The notes: generated by a model from the letters alone, not told the origin. A stretch of DNA of 13,008 bases from an uncultured Allomuricauda sp. (GCA_937911965.1 CALDPL010000407.1:1-13008); one strand, 5' to 3'; counted from the first letter of the stretch, positions 1 to 7,854 are shown. A program made the numbers and translations.

Positions 1-354
1 TGGCATAGCGGCTTGCAGCTTGTTCTGCACCTGTACCTGGGCCTTGTCCAGGTCGGTGCCCAGTTCAAAGGCGATCTGCAGGGTGACCCGTCCGTCGGCC
101 GAGGATTGGGAGGTCATATAGATCATGTCCTCCACCCCGTTGATTTCCTTTTCCAAAGGGGAGGCGACCGTTTGCGAAAGGGTCTTGGCATTGGCTCCGG
201 GATAAACTGCGGTCACCTCTATGGTGGGGGGTGCCACATCCGGGAACTGGGAGGTGGGCAGGGAAAAATAGGCCAGCCCCCCGACCAGAAGGATCAGTAT
301 GCTCAATACGGCCGCAAAAATGGGCCTGTTTATAAATATGTGGCTAAATTTCAT
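1..354 (-). CDS. RND efflux pump inner-membrane permease, AcrB/HAE1 type (N-terminal part)
   Basis: This is the first 118 codons of a proton-driven RND drug-efflux permease; the gene continues beyond the left edge. The start is the ATG at 354-352. The protein opens with the conserved family pattern FINRPIFAAVLSI, and residues about 10-30 form the first membrane helix. The start of the periplasmic porter domain follows, with the hallmarks LPTSQFPDVAPPTIEV, YPGANAKT, SPLEKEINGV, MIYMTSQSS and GTDLDKAQVQVQNKL, all typical of hydrophobe/amphiphile exporters of about 1000-1050 residues. It lies 123 bp downstream of the adaptor gene on the same strand, the standard adaptor-pump order, so the two proteins should assemble with an outer-membrane channel whose gene is not in view. 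Substrate cannot be read from this part. Confidence 0.93.
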   Translation of the reverse strand, partial: MKFSHIFINRPIFAAVLSILILLVGGLAYFSLPTSQFPDVAPPTIEVTAVYPGANAKTLSQTVASPLEKEINGVEDMIYMTSQSSADGRVTLQIAFELGTDLDKAQVQVQNKLQAAMP

Positions 355-388
355 TTTTGTACAGTTAATTGTTGTTGCCAAGGCGGCC

Positions 389-430
389 CCAAGATCGATC
401 GTTGAACGAATCGATCCGGGGCGATCTTGG
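389..430. repeat. Inverted repeat between the adaptor and pump genes
   Basis: CCAAGATCG at 389-397 pairs perfectly with CGATCTTGG at 422-430. A second, overlapping dyad inside it (GATCGAT 393-399 with ATCGATC 410-416) could form an alternative stem. It lies in the 123-bp spacer within the efflux operon. No T-run follows on either strand, so it is not a classical terminator. It could be an mRNA stem that sets relative expression of adaptor and pump, or a protein-binding site; the role is unknown. Confidence 0.45.
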
Positions 431-477
431 CCGAAGGGCTTCAAATGAGCCGTTCGCCTTTTGATTGATGATGATGA

Positions 478-1683
478 TCAATGTACCACCGCCAATTCGG
501 TACCCTGTACCGAGATCGACGATTTCTTGGGGGTCACAGCCATCCCGGGTCCTATTTTCTGTAGGTTGTTGGTGATGAGCCTGTCCTGGGGGCTGAGTCC
601 CTCCCTTACGATCCTGAGTCCGTTGCTGTGCAGCGGTCCGAGGGTCACGTTTTTGCTTTCCACCCGGTTGTCCTCCCCCAGTACGTATACGAAGCGAAGG
701 GATTGGTTGGTGCCGATGATCTCATCGGGCACCATGATGGCCGGGTGCTCGGCACTTCCCACCAAGCGGGCCTTGCCGAACATGCCGGGCTCCAACAAAT
801 GGTCCCTGTTGGGGAGTACGGCACGGCTTTCAATGGTCCCCGACCCCCGATCGATCTCATTGTCGACAAAGTCCAGGGTGGCCTTGTGCAGGAAGCCCTC
901 CTCATCCGAAAGCTTGATTTCCACGGGAAGGGCCTCGGTACGGGCATCCCCGCGCTTTCCTTCCTTGGCCAATCGGACGTATTTAAGGTAATCGGATTCA
1001 CTGCCCGTAAAATAAAAATGGATGGGACTGGTGGCCACGATGGTGGTCAAAAGGCTGGAATTGGCACTGCCCCCGTCCACCAGGTTTCCAGGATTTATCA
1101 ATTCCCTTCCAACAAGGCCCGTAATGGGGGCCTTGACCTCGGTGAATTCCAGGTTCAGACTGGCCCGGTCCACTTGGGCCTGGGCCAACTGCACCCCGGC
1201 CAGGGCATGGGCAACGGCCTGTTGCCTGCGCTGGAATTCTTCGTCGGAGACGGCACCGGATTCCTCTAAGGGGGCCACCCGATCAAAGTTGTCCCGGGCG
1301 GTTTTCAAGGCTGCAACGGCCTGGGCGTGATTGGCCCGGGCCCGATCCAGTTCGATCCTATAGGGCCGTTGATCGATGACAAAGAGAACCTGGCCTTTTT
1401 GGACGTATTGACCATGGGTGAAGTTTACCTTTTCAAGGAATCCGCCCACCCGGGCCCGGACCTCGGCCCGACTGCTCGCCTCGAACCTTCCGGTGTACTC
1501 GTCCCATTCGACGATCTGCTCGTAGATCGGCAGGACCGTTTTGACCTCCAGGGCAGGAATTGTGCCCTGGGGCGCTTCTTCCCCCGCTTCCCCTTTCAGG
1601 GCGAATGCGGAAATGAGCAGGGCGATGACGGCCCCCGATAGGACCAATAGGCCCATCCTTTTTTTGTTGGGATTCTTTTTCAT
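478..1683 (-). CDS. RND efflux periplasmic adaptor (membrane fusion protein, AcrA/HlyD type)
   Basis: This 401-residue protein should link the inner-membrane RND pump to an outer-membrane channel in the periplasm. Residues about 10-29 are a hydrophobic N-terminal segment after a lysine-rich start. There is no lipobox cysteine, unlike E. coli AcrA, so it is a signal peptide or membrane anchor rather than a lipoprotein. Residues about 70-105 form the first half of the biotinyl-lipoyl-like domain (RAEVRARVGGFLEKV, GQYVQKGQVLFVID). Residues about 106-180 are an alanine- and glutamine-rich alpha-helical hairpin, and the second lipoyl half follows (LEFTEVKAPITGLVGRE). The beta-barrel and membrane-proximal domains contain LEPGMFGKARL and VPDEIIGTNQ. 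I chose the ATG at 1683 because MKKNPNKKRMG begins a normal signal sequence; an in-frame ATG at 1740 would add 19 polar residues. The pump gene follows on the same strand. Confidence 0.93.
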   Translation of the reverse strand: MKKNPNKKRMGLLVLSGAVIALLISAFALKGEAGEEAPQGTIPALEVKTVLPIYEQIVEWDEYTGRFEASSRAEVRARVGGFLEKVNFTHGQYVQKGQVLFVIDQRPYRIELDRARANHAQAVAALKTARDNFDRVAPLEESGAVSDEEFQRRQQAVAHALAGVQLAQAQVDRASLNLEFTEVKAPITGLVGRELINPGNLVDGGSANSSLLTTIVATSPIHFYFTGSESDYLKYVRLAKEGKRGDARTEALPVEIKLSDEEGFLHKATLDFVDNEIDRGSGTIESRAVLPNRDHLLEPGMFGKARLVGSAEHPAIMVPDEIIGTNQSLRFVYVLGEDNRVESKNVTLGPLHSNGLRIVREGLSPQDRLITNNLQKIGPGMAVTPKKSSISVQGTELAVVH

Positions 1684-2025
1684 GATTGTGTTGTTTGTTT
1701 TTTGATTGTGATGAATGGATCCTTTCGGATACGGGAACAAAATTAAAGGGGGAGGGTGCCCCTGTGATAACCATAATTTTTTTAATAATGATCAAAATCT
1801 AATATCCGTTGATTTTTGGAGGTCGGGCCTTCCCGTTTTTTTTGGGGTCGGGGATTCTTTTTGGAAGGCCTGTCTTGTGGGGCCCGCTGGGTTCCAACGG
1901 ACCTATCGGGGAGTTTCTTTGGGCCGCTCCGCGGATGGGTTTTGGAATAAAATTGTATATTTCAGTATCGGGACCAATAAGCCACTGTGTGTCCGGTCAA
2001 AACAGACAAAATCAAATCAGAGCCC
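1684..2025. other. Divergent intergenic region, no gene seen (342 bp)
   Basis: This gap separates the divergent adaptor and serine hydrolase genes and must hold both promoters. I found no confident one. Plus-strand TATATTTC at 1956-1963 resembles the -7 element TAnnTTTG, but the only nearby TTTG (1941-1944) is just 11 bp upstream, too close for a -33 element. On the minus strand TAGATTTT at 1801-1794 is an equally weak match. Positions 1824-1843 read CGGG-CCTT-CCCG followed by eight T, a short terminator-like hairpin on the plus strand with no plus-strand gene before it. From about 1810 to 1945 the plus strand is rich in runs of G and T. The short open frames here have no recognisable product. 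Confidence 0.6.
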
Positions 2026-3804
2026 ATGAAAGAATACTTGCGTACACCCTTTTCCCCAATCCTTTTTCTTTTGGCCACAATGGCAATGTTGGGAACCGCC
2101 CCCAATAATTTGTTTGCCCAGACCATAGAAAAGCGCCTTATCGATGAAATGGAGTTCAACGGGGCGGTGGGCCTTGCAGTGGCCGTGGTCAGGGACAATG
2201 CGATCGTTTATAAAAAGAGCTTTGGATTCAAGGACTTGGAGGCCGGGATACCCTTGGAGGTGGATGATATCTTTCGGATCGCCTCCATATCAAAATCCTT
2301 TTCCGCCACTGCCGTGATGCAATTGTTGGAACAGGGAAAACTTTCCCTGGATGATGAGGTGGGGGATCTGGTGGGTTTTCCGGTGCGCAATCCCAAGTAT
2401 CCCGAGGTTCCCATAACCCTTCGGATGTTGCTTTCCCATACCTCGTCCCTGACCGACAGTGAGGGGTATTTTACCTTGGATGTGATCAATCCCGAAGTGA
2501 ATGCGGATTGGGGGAAGAGCTATGCCGATTACGCCCCGGGTGAAAAGTACCAATATTGCAACCTGGGCTTCAATACCATCGGGGCCATCATCGAGCGGTT
2601 GTCCGGCCAGCGTTTTGATAAATATATTGTGGAACACATCCTGGACCCTCTGAACCTCTATGGGGGATACCATGTGGATTCCCTCGATTCCACTAGGATC
2701 GCACAGATCTATTATATAGACTCAGAAACGGGAAAATTCACAAGGTCCTCGGCCTATCGCCCTTTGGGGAACCGATTGGATGATTATAAAATGGGGTACA
2801 GCGCCCCGATATTTTCCCCTACGGGGGGGATGAAGATATCTGCCCCCGACCTGGCCCGATATATGATGATGCACATGAACCACGGCAGTCTTGATGGGGT
2901 GCAGATCATGGAGGGGGAGCATTCCAAGGCCATGCAACGGCCCCTGGCCTGGATGGATGCCAAAAGGGACTATGGCTTTGCCCTGCACCACGATCGTGGG
3001 TCCATGGTCCCCGGGGTGGACCTGATCGGGCATACCGGGGATGCCTATGGGCTGAACAGTGTGATGATGTTCGATCCGCAAAAGAAATTTGGGATGGTGG
3101 TGATCACCAATGGATTCAGGCCCTCGGACCCCAGTTTCCAGTCCAGGATCATGAGCGTGCTCTACGATCATTTTATTGAAAGGGCCCCCAGGGAGGGGTC
3201 CAAGACCAAAAAAGATCCGGTGCAACGCTTTTCCCTCATTTTGGGAGGACAGAAAAAAACGGGGTCCTCGGGCAATTTTGTCGATATGAAAAAGGGAGAG
3301 GTGATGCAGCTGGAGGAAGCAACCGAAAATCAATCCCGGGTGGACCTGCTGTACGCCCATGGGGAAAGCAGCGGGGCGAATTTGATGCTGCCCGCCAGCG
3401 AATCCCTTCGGTATTTCGGGGAGCCCGGACTGGAATCGGTTTCCTATAATTGGGTCCATAAGAACCGGGGCAGCCTGATTGCCCTGAAGGGAAGTCCGGA
3501 GAACGGCCGCCTGTTCGAAAAAATCGGGAACGATCGGCAATTGGACAAGGCCTATGGGAAGGCCTTGAAGCGTGTCGGGGATCGGGAAGGCTACAAACGA
3601 TGGGTCCATGGACCCAATGCCCGTGTTTCCAATTTGGAAGTGGGGGACATTGTCTTTTTATTGGTCAATTCCAGGGAACGGGGAATCCTGTCCCTGGTCG
3701 GGCCGGACCAAAGGGAAATCCTGGCCATTGGAAAGGTGAAGCGCATTGTCGGGGGTCCGGATGGGGAAATGGAAATCGAATTTAAGACCGCGGTAGGGGA
3801 ATGA
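2026..3804 (+). CDS. Secreted serine hydrolase, beta-lactamase/penicillin-binding fold, with extra C-terminal domain
   Basis: This 592-residue exported protein belongs to the class C beta-lactamase/esterase/D-Ala-D-Ala peptidase family (Pfam Beta-lactamase type). Residues 1-31 look like a signal peptide, with likely cleavage at LFA|QT. The three active-site motifs are present and in order: the nucleophile motif S87-I-S-K90, the tyrosine motif Y177-C-N179, and H336-T-G338 in place of KTG. The structural stretch LRMLLSHTSSL (132-142) is also typical. The catalytic fold ends near residue 390. The remaining 200 or so residues are not part of the hydrolase core and I cannot name them (see finding). 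The start at 2026 puts the signal peptide directly at the N terminus; an in-frame ATG at 1987 would bury it behind 13 polar residues. The substrate is unknown: peptide, ester or cell-wall fragment are all possible. A probable terminator follows the stop. Confidence 0.9.
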   Translation: MKEYLRTPFSPILFLLATMAMLGTAPNNLFAQTIEKRLIDEMEFNGAVGLAVAVVRDNAIVYKKSFGFKDLEAGIPLEVDDIFRIASISKSFSATAVMQLLEQGKLSLDDEVGDLVGFPVRNPKYPEVPITLRMLLSHTSSLTDSEGYFTLDVINPEVNADWGKSYADYAPGEKYQYCNLGFNTIGAIIERLSGQRFDKYIVEHILDPLNLYGGYHVDSLDSTRIAQIYYIDSETGKFTRSSAYRPLGNRLDDYKMGYSAPIFSPTGGMKISAPDLARYMMMHMNHGSLDGVQIMEGEHSKAMQRPLAWMDAKRDYGFALHHDRGSMVPGVDLIGHTGDAYGLNSVMMFDPQKKFGMVVITNGFRPSDPSFQSRIMSVLYDHFIERAPREGSKTKKDPVQRFSLILGGQKKTGSSGNFVDMKKGEVMQLEEATENQSRVDLLYAHGESSGANLMLPASESLRYFGEPGLESVSYNWVHKNRGSLIALKGSPENGRLFEKIGNDRQLDKAYGKALKRVGDREGYKRWVHGPNARVSNLEVGDIVFLLVNSRERGILSLVGPDQREILAIGKVKRIVGGPDGEMEIEFKTAVGE

Positions 3805-3841
3805 TGCGGGTTCCAAGTGGGGCCTTTCGCATATATTTTTT
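3804..3841 (+). terminator. Probable rho-independent terminator of the serine hydrolase gene
   Basis: ATGCG at 3804-3808, starting on the last base of the stop codon, pairs with CGCAT at 3828-3832. Inside it GGTTCC (3809-3814) can pair with GGGGCC (3819-3824, including two G-T pairs) around an AAGT loop, leaving a three-T bulge. Six T follow at 3836-3841. The stem plus T-run and its position right after the stop support termination; the bulge and wobble pairs lower confidence. Confidence 0.55.
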
Positions 3842-3971
3842 CCTTCAATCGATCGTTTTAAACAGGTTCGACCATGCGTTTTACCGAAAAAATGCGTTCT
3901 CTTATCCGAGATTGTTCAAATTTTGACGATATTGAATATTGGAAACTTCAACAATCACAAAAACCAAAGCA

Positions 3972-4355
3972 ATGTATAGGGAAATATACTTGGTCGATGA
4001 TGAAGATCTGGTCAACACCATCAACACCATTCATTTCAGGAGAATGGGAATGGAGGATAAATTGAAGAGTTTCACCAATCCCGAGTTGGCCCTGGACGAT
4101 CTGCGCCAGAGGGAGAACAAACACGACAGGACCCTGATCCTACTCGATATCAATATGCCGGAAATGAGCGGTTTCGAATTTCTTGAGTTTATGGAATTGG
4201 AGGATTTTCCCCCCACCAATGAGGTGTTGTTGGTCACTTCCTCCGAGTCCGATGCGGACCGGGAGGAGGCGCGGAAGCATCTAAAATTTGTCAAAGAGTT
4301 TATAACCAAGCCGCTGCGGATAGAACAGTTGGAAAAATATTTGGAACGCGGCTAA
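3972..4355 (+). CDS. Single-domain response regulator (CheY/Rcp-like receiver)
   Basis: This 127-residue protein is a lone receiver domain with no output domain. The acidic pocket is D9-D10, the phosphoacceptor is D59 within LLDINMPEMSG, the switch threonine is T89 in LLVTSSESD, and the conserved lysine is K113 followed by a proline in FITKPL. It is therefore likely to be phosphorylated and to signal by protein-protein contact or as a phosphate shuttle, not by binding DNA. The start MYREIYLVDD at 3972 fits the family; an in-frame ATG at 3939 would add 11 residues before the first strand. The histidine kinase gene begins 77 bp downstream on the same strand, so the kinase is the likely partner. 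Confidence 0.9.
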   Translation: MYREIYLVDDEDLVNTINTIHFRRMGMEDKLKSFTNPELALDDLRQRENKHDRTLILLDINMPEMSGFEFLEFMELEDFPPTNEVLLVTSSESDADREEARKHLKFVKEFITKPLRIEQLEKYLERG

Positions 4356-4432
4356 ATTGCTGTGGAAGACATTTGTGAAGATTTACCCCTTTGGCCTCTT
4401 TTTGAAACTATACGCCCAACCAAACCCTAGCC

Positions 4433-5902
4433 GTGGAAGAGAAGCAGATTCACATTAACAATGCCGTGGAGGCCATGGCGCAAAAAGATGATGCCATTTG
4501 GTCCATGGACAGGGACTATAGGCTGTCGGCCTACAATGCGTCCTTTGCAAAAAGGTTTCGGGAGGCGACCGAGATCCTGCCCGAACTGGGGATGGACCTG
4601 AGGTCCATTTATGATAATGCGCCCTTCTTCAGCAATTGTGGGCCGGGATGTTCCAAGGCCTTGGAGCGCTATGCGACCACTTCCCTTCATACCTTTTACA
4701 AAAAAGGACATGCCAGGGTCCATGAATTCTCCTTCCAACCCTTTACCGATGGAACAGGGGAGGTGGTGGGCTGTTGTGTTTGGCAGAAGGACATCACCCG
4801 GGAGATGGACAATGTCCACAAGCTTCGGGAGAGCGAGATCAAGTATAAGGAGGCCCAGGAAATCACCAATGTGGGCCATTGGAACTGGGACATGAAGGAA
4901 GACAGGCTCAAATGGTCCGAACAGTTGTACCGGGTTTTTGGCCAGGATTCCACAAAGTTCAAGGCCACCTTTGAATCCCTTTTGGACATCATCCATCCCG
5001 AGGACCGGGAGGCCTTTGCCTCCAATGTGGCCAACAGTATCCGGAGCAAGGTTCCCCACGACATGGTGCACCGGATCATTGTGGGGGAAGGGGAGGTCCG
5101 TTATGTACATGAAAAGGGCCGTGCCTATTTTGATGTGCACGGCAATCCCTACCGCATGTCCGGGACCACACAGGATGTGACCAAGGAGGTCCTGGCCAAC
5201 CATCAGATTCTCCAACAGAACACCGAACTCCAAAACTTTATCCGGATCATTTCCCATAACCTCAGGGCCCCAATATCCAACCTGTTGATGTTGACCAAGT
5301 TCTATGAGTGGGGCACCCATTCGGACAATGACGATCTGGTGAAGAAACTCGAGGTCACCGCACAGGCCCTGGACCAGACCATGAAGGACCTCAATTTTTC
5401 CCTTTCGCTCAAACGTGCGGACCGGGAGCAGTTCAGGAACATTTCCTTAAAGGAAGTCATCAAGGATGTGGAAGGGCTCCTTTCCGAGGACGTCCATAGG
5501 ACCGGGTCGGGGATCCATGTCGATTTCGGGTCGGTGGAACATATTTTTGGGATAAAGAGCTATTTGGTCAACATCCTGTACAACCTGATCCTGAACGCGA
5601 TCAACTATTCCAGGGAAGGGGTGCCCCCGGTGGTCCATCTGACCGCGGAACACACCGATGCGGGCACGAGCCTCAGGGTGGCCGACAACGGCATGGGAAT
5701 GGAGCTCAGCCCTGAAAAGGAACGGAAGATCTTCGATATGTACGGCAGGCTCAGTGGGGCCACCGAAGGGAAGGGCCTAGGACTCTATCTGGTCAAGACC
5801 CAGGTGGAGGCCATGGACGGGAGGATTGAGGTCGAAAGCGAAAAGGGCGTGGGCAGTACCTTCAGTTTACATTTTGCAAAAAGGTCCCCGACAGACCTTT
5901 AA
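4433..5902 (+). CDS. Cytosolic PAS-PAS sensor histidine kinase
   Basis: This 489-residue kinase has no membrane helix or signal peptide, so it should sense a cytoplasmic cue. Residues about 16-126 form a first PAS domain containing C69-G-P-G-C73 and a C114-C115 pair. After a short charged linker, residues about 145-258 form a second PAS with PAC motif (GHWNWDMKEDRLKWSEQLYRVFG, then YRMSGTTQDVTKE). The kinase core has H275 in the H box (IISHNLRAPISNL), N388 in the N box (NLILNAINYS), the G1 box D418-N-G420 and the G2 box G446-KGLGL. The annotated start is GTG at 4433; ATG at 4475 is a fair alternative that would still keep both PAS domains. The adjacent receiver protein is the probable partner. 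Its stop codon overlaps that of the convergent PLP enzyme gene. Confidence 0.92.
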   Translation: MEEKQIHINNAVEAMAQKDDAIWSMDRDYRLSAYNASFAKRFREATEILPELGMDLRSIYDNAPFFSNCGPGCSKALERYATTSLHTFYKKGHARVHEFSFQPFTDGTGEVVGCCVWQKDITREMDNVHKLRESEIKYKEAQEITNVGHWNWDMKEDRLKWSEQLYRVFGQDSTKFKATFESLLDIIHPEDREAFASNVANSIRSKVPHDMVHRIIVGEGEVRYVHEKGRAYFDVHGNPYRMSGTTQDVTKEVLANHQILQQNTELQNFIRIISHNLRAPISNLLMLTKFYEWGTHSDNDDLVKKLEVTAQALDQTMKDLNFSLSLKRADREQFRNISLKEVIKDVEGLLSEDVHRTGSGIHVDFGSVEHIFGIKSYLVNILYNLILNAINYSREGVPPVVHLTAEHTDAGTSLRVADNGMGMELSPEKERKIFDMYGRLSGATEGKGLGLYLVKTQVEAMDGRIEVESEKGVGSTFSLHFAKRSPTDL

Positions 5903-6834
5903 AAGGGCAGGTGGTCCAGATCTACATTGCCCCCGGAGAGGATGATCCCCGTTTTTTTCCCCCTAAAGAATTCCTTTTCACGGAGCACTGCGGCCAGGGC
6001 CACGGCACTTGAGGGTTCACATACCAATTTCAACCGTTCCCAAATCAGGCGCATGGCCTGTACGATTTCTTGCTCCGTGACCCGAACGATCCGATCGACA
6101 TGCTCCTGGATGATGGGGAAGTTCAGGTCCCCCAAATGGGTCCTTAGGCCATCGGCTATGGTGTTGCCACCGGTATTGGTCTCGATTTTTCCACAGATCA
6201 GGGACCTGTATGCATCATCCATCTCCATGGGTTCCCCGGCCAGGGTCAGGACCCCTTTTCCAAAATAATGGGCAGCCAAGGCGGTTCCGGCAAGAAGGCC
6301 CCCTCCGCCCACCGGACATATCAGGAGTTCCAGGTCCCCATGGTCCTGCAGGAGTTCCATGGCGGCCGTGCCCTGTCCCAGGATCACATCCACATCATTG
6401 GAAGGGCGGATGAAGCGGGCCCCGTATTGTTCCTCTACCCGCTTGGCCTCTTCTTCCCGGGCCTGCAGGTTGGGTTCGCACTCGATGATGTTGCCCCCGT
6501 ATCCCCGGACGGCATCCTTTTTGACCTGTGGGGCGTTTCTGGGCATGACGATATGGGCCTTGACCCCAAGGCTCTTTGCGGCCAAGGAAAGGGCTTGGGC
6601 AAAATTGCCGGAGGAATGGGTGACCACACCCCTTTGTTTTTGGCTTTGGGACAATTGGAGGATCGCATTGACGGCCCCACGCATTTTGAAGGCCCCCATG
6701 CGCTGCAGGTTCTCACATTTAAAGTAAAGTCCGGCCCCTGTCATGTCATCCATGGCCCTTGAGGTAAAGACCGGGGTCCGGTGGATATAGGGCGAGATCC
6801 GTTCTTGTGCGGCGATGAGCTGTTGTTTGTACAT
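5899..6834 (-). CDS. PLP-dependent serine racemase/threonine dehydratase-like enzyme (fold type II)
   Basis: This 311-residue enzyme should use pyridoxal phosphate to dehydrate threonine or serine to an oxoacid and ammonia, or to racemise serine. K50 in MGAFKMRGA is the expected Schiff-base lysine. S74-S-G-N-F-A-Q80 matches the substrate loop, with F-A in place of the common H-G. G176-GGG179 is the phosphate-binding loop, and S300 in ILSGGNVDL should contact the pyridine nitrogen. E201-P and D207 keep the spacing of the divalent-metal ligands of mammalian serine racemase, and TIADGL and IWERLKLVCEPSSA also resemble that subgroup. It lacks the C-terminal ACT domain of biosynthetic IlvA, so isoleucine feedback control is not expected. 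It lies 60 bp downstream of the universal stress gene on the same strand and may share its transcript. Choosing between racemase and dehydratase needs an assay. Confidence 0.9.
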   Translation of the reverse strand: MYKQQLIAAQERISPYIHRTPVFTSRAMDDMTGAGLYFKCENLQRMGAFKMRGAVNAILQLSQSQKQRGVVTHSSGNFAQALSLAAKSLGVKAHIVMPRNAPQVKKDAVRGYGGNIIECEPNLQAREEEAKRVEEQYGARFIRPSNDVDVILGQGTAAMELLQDHGDLELLICPVGGGGLLAGTALAAHYFGKGVLTLAGEPMEMDDAYRSLICGKIETNTGGNTIADGLRTHLGDLNFPIIQEHVDRIVRVTEQEIVQAMRLIWERLKLVCEPSSAVALAAVLREKEFFRGKKTGIILSGGNVDLDHLPF

Positions 6835-6894
6835 GGAGGTTCGATTAATGGATGCCCTTGGGGGGATTCCTGGACCAAAGATAGGGACATCCCC

Positions 6895-7803
6895 TCAATT
6901 TTGGGAGTCCAGGACCTGCCTGTCCCAACCCTGGGAAAGGTATGGCCCCTCCATGCCCAGTTCGGGAAGGACCAATAGGGGAACCTTGGTGTGGAAGGCA
7001 GCTCGCTGGATTACAGGTTCCCGGGTCATTCGTTCCATATAGCTGTGCTGGTGGTGCAAAAGGGCCAATAATTGGATTTCGTTCTCCCTGGAGAATTCCT
7101 CCAGGGTTCCCGATACGGAATCCAGGATCGGGACGCTGTGGAACTTATGGGGAAATCCCTGCAGCTGTTTCTGTAGGTTATTTCTATTGAACTGCTGCAG
7201 TTCCGTGAGCCCCCCGGGCCGGTTCTGCACCTGGATCACCTGTATGCTGGCCCTGAACATTTCGGCCATCGCCAAAAGGGGACGGAGTTCGGAACCGGTA
7301 TGGAAGCGGCCAAAATCCGTGGCCAATGCGATTTGTGTGGGGGCAACGAACCCAAAATGGTGGGGAATTGCCAAGATCGGGCAATTCCTGGCACTTTTGA
7401 TCATCCGCACCGTATTGCTGCCCATAAAGACCCCAGATCTCCCTGTGGCCCCCTTGGTACCGGTGACCACCAGGTCGATGCCCAGGGCCTCCACCTGCTC
7501 CCTCACTTCCTCCACCAAAAGTTTGAAGGAGGAAATGACCTCAAATTGATGGAGGGGGTCCGGATTGGCCCCTTTGATCATACCCAAGGTCGTTTTCAGT
7601 CCCTTTTCCGAGGCGAGCCGTACCGAGTCCTGGAATCGAAAATCCTGTTCGGTCTTCGCCATGAGCCTGCCGCTGGGGATATAGGGGGTATAGGTGTTGA
7701 GCAAATAAAAGGCACAGGCGTTTCCCTGGAAGAGCTTCATGGCATAATCAATGGCGTTCCACGCATTCCTTGAAAAATCCGTGGGTATGAGAATCCGTTG
7801 CAT
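6895..7803 (-). CDS. Universal stress protein, tandem UspA domains
   Basis: This 302-residue cytosolic protein carries two UspA folds. Domain 1 (about 1-150) begins RILIPTDFSRNAWNA and has the nucleotide-binding signature G115-x2-G118-x9-G128-S129, so it probably binds ATP. Domain 2 (about 155-286) begins IALATDFGRF but lacks that signature, carrying LLHHQHSYMERM in the matching area, so it may be a structural or regulatory half. This intact-plus-degenerate layout is common in Bacteroidota Usp proteins found near respiratory genes. It lies 77 bp downstream of the Fnr-like regulator gene, on the same strand, with a predicted Fnr-type promoter in that gap. Expression under low oxygen is inferred. 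The molecular role is unknown. Confidence 0.9.
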   Translation of the reverse strand: MQRILIPTDFSRNAWNAIDYAMKLFQGNACAFYLLNTYTPYIPSGRLMAKTEQDFRFQDSVRLASEKGLKTTLGMIKGANPDPLHQFEVISSFKLLVEEVREQVEALGIDLVVTGTKGATGRSGVFMGSNTVRMIKSARNCPILAIPHHFGFVAPTQIALATDFGRFHTGSELRPLLAMAEMFRASIQVIQVQNRPGGLTELQQFNRNNLQKQLQGFPHKFHSVPILDSVSGTLEEFSRENEIQLLALLHHQHSYMERMTREPVIQRAAFHTKVPLLVLPELGMEGPYLSQGWDRQVLDSQN

Positions 7804-7823
7804 CCCGTTGTGATTAGTGGCAA

Positions 7824-7831
7824 TAAAGGTA
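7824..7831 (-). promoter_or_regulatory. -7 promoter element of the usp gene
   Basis: On the minus strand 7831-7824 reads TACCTTTA, five of six fixed positions of the Bacteroidota element TAnnTTTG. It starts 23 bp downstream of the Fnr-type palindrome at 7855-7866 and about 20 bp before the usp start codon. The same spacing occurs at the fnr-like and ccoI promoters. Confidence 0.5.
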
Positions 7832-7854
7832 CTTCCGGGGACAGGGGGGTACTA

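Noticed and set aside
469..480. TGATGATGATCA, another TGAT-N4-ATCA palindrome at the end of the adaptor gene
   Set aside because: It arises from a GAT trinucleotide run, and there is no -7 element at the 23-24 bp spacing seen at the other sites, so chance is the simpler explanation.
1684..1740. Upstream ATG at 1740 as the adaptor start
   Set aside because: It would add a polar stretch before a normal basic-then-hydrophobic signal sequence starting at 1683.
1715..2108. Overlapping plus-strand frames in the divergent gap
   Set aside because: They are short, lack family-like sequence and run into the signal peptide region of the hydrolase in a different frame.
3874..4065. 63-residue open frame before and across the start of the response regulator
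   Set aside because: More than half of it overlaps the receiver gene in another frame and the peptide has no recognisable features.
4427..5320. Long minus-strand frame opposite the histidine kinase
   Set aside because: Its composition is that of an antisense shadow (H, G, P, L rich), and the plus strand encodes clear PAS domains and the kinase H box.
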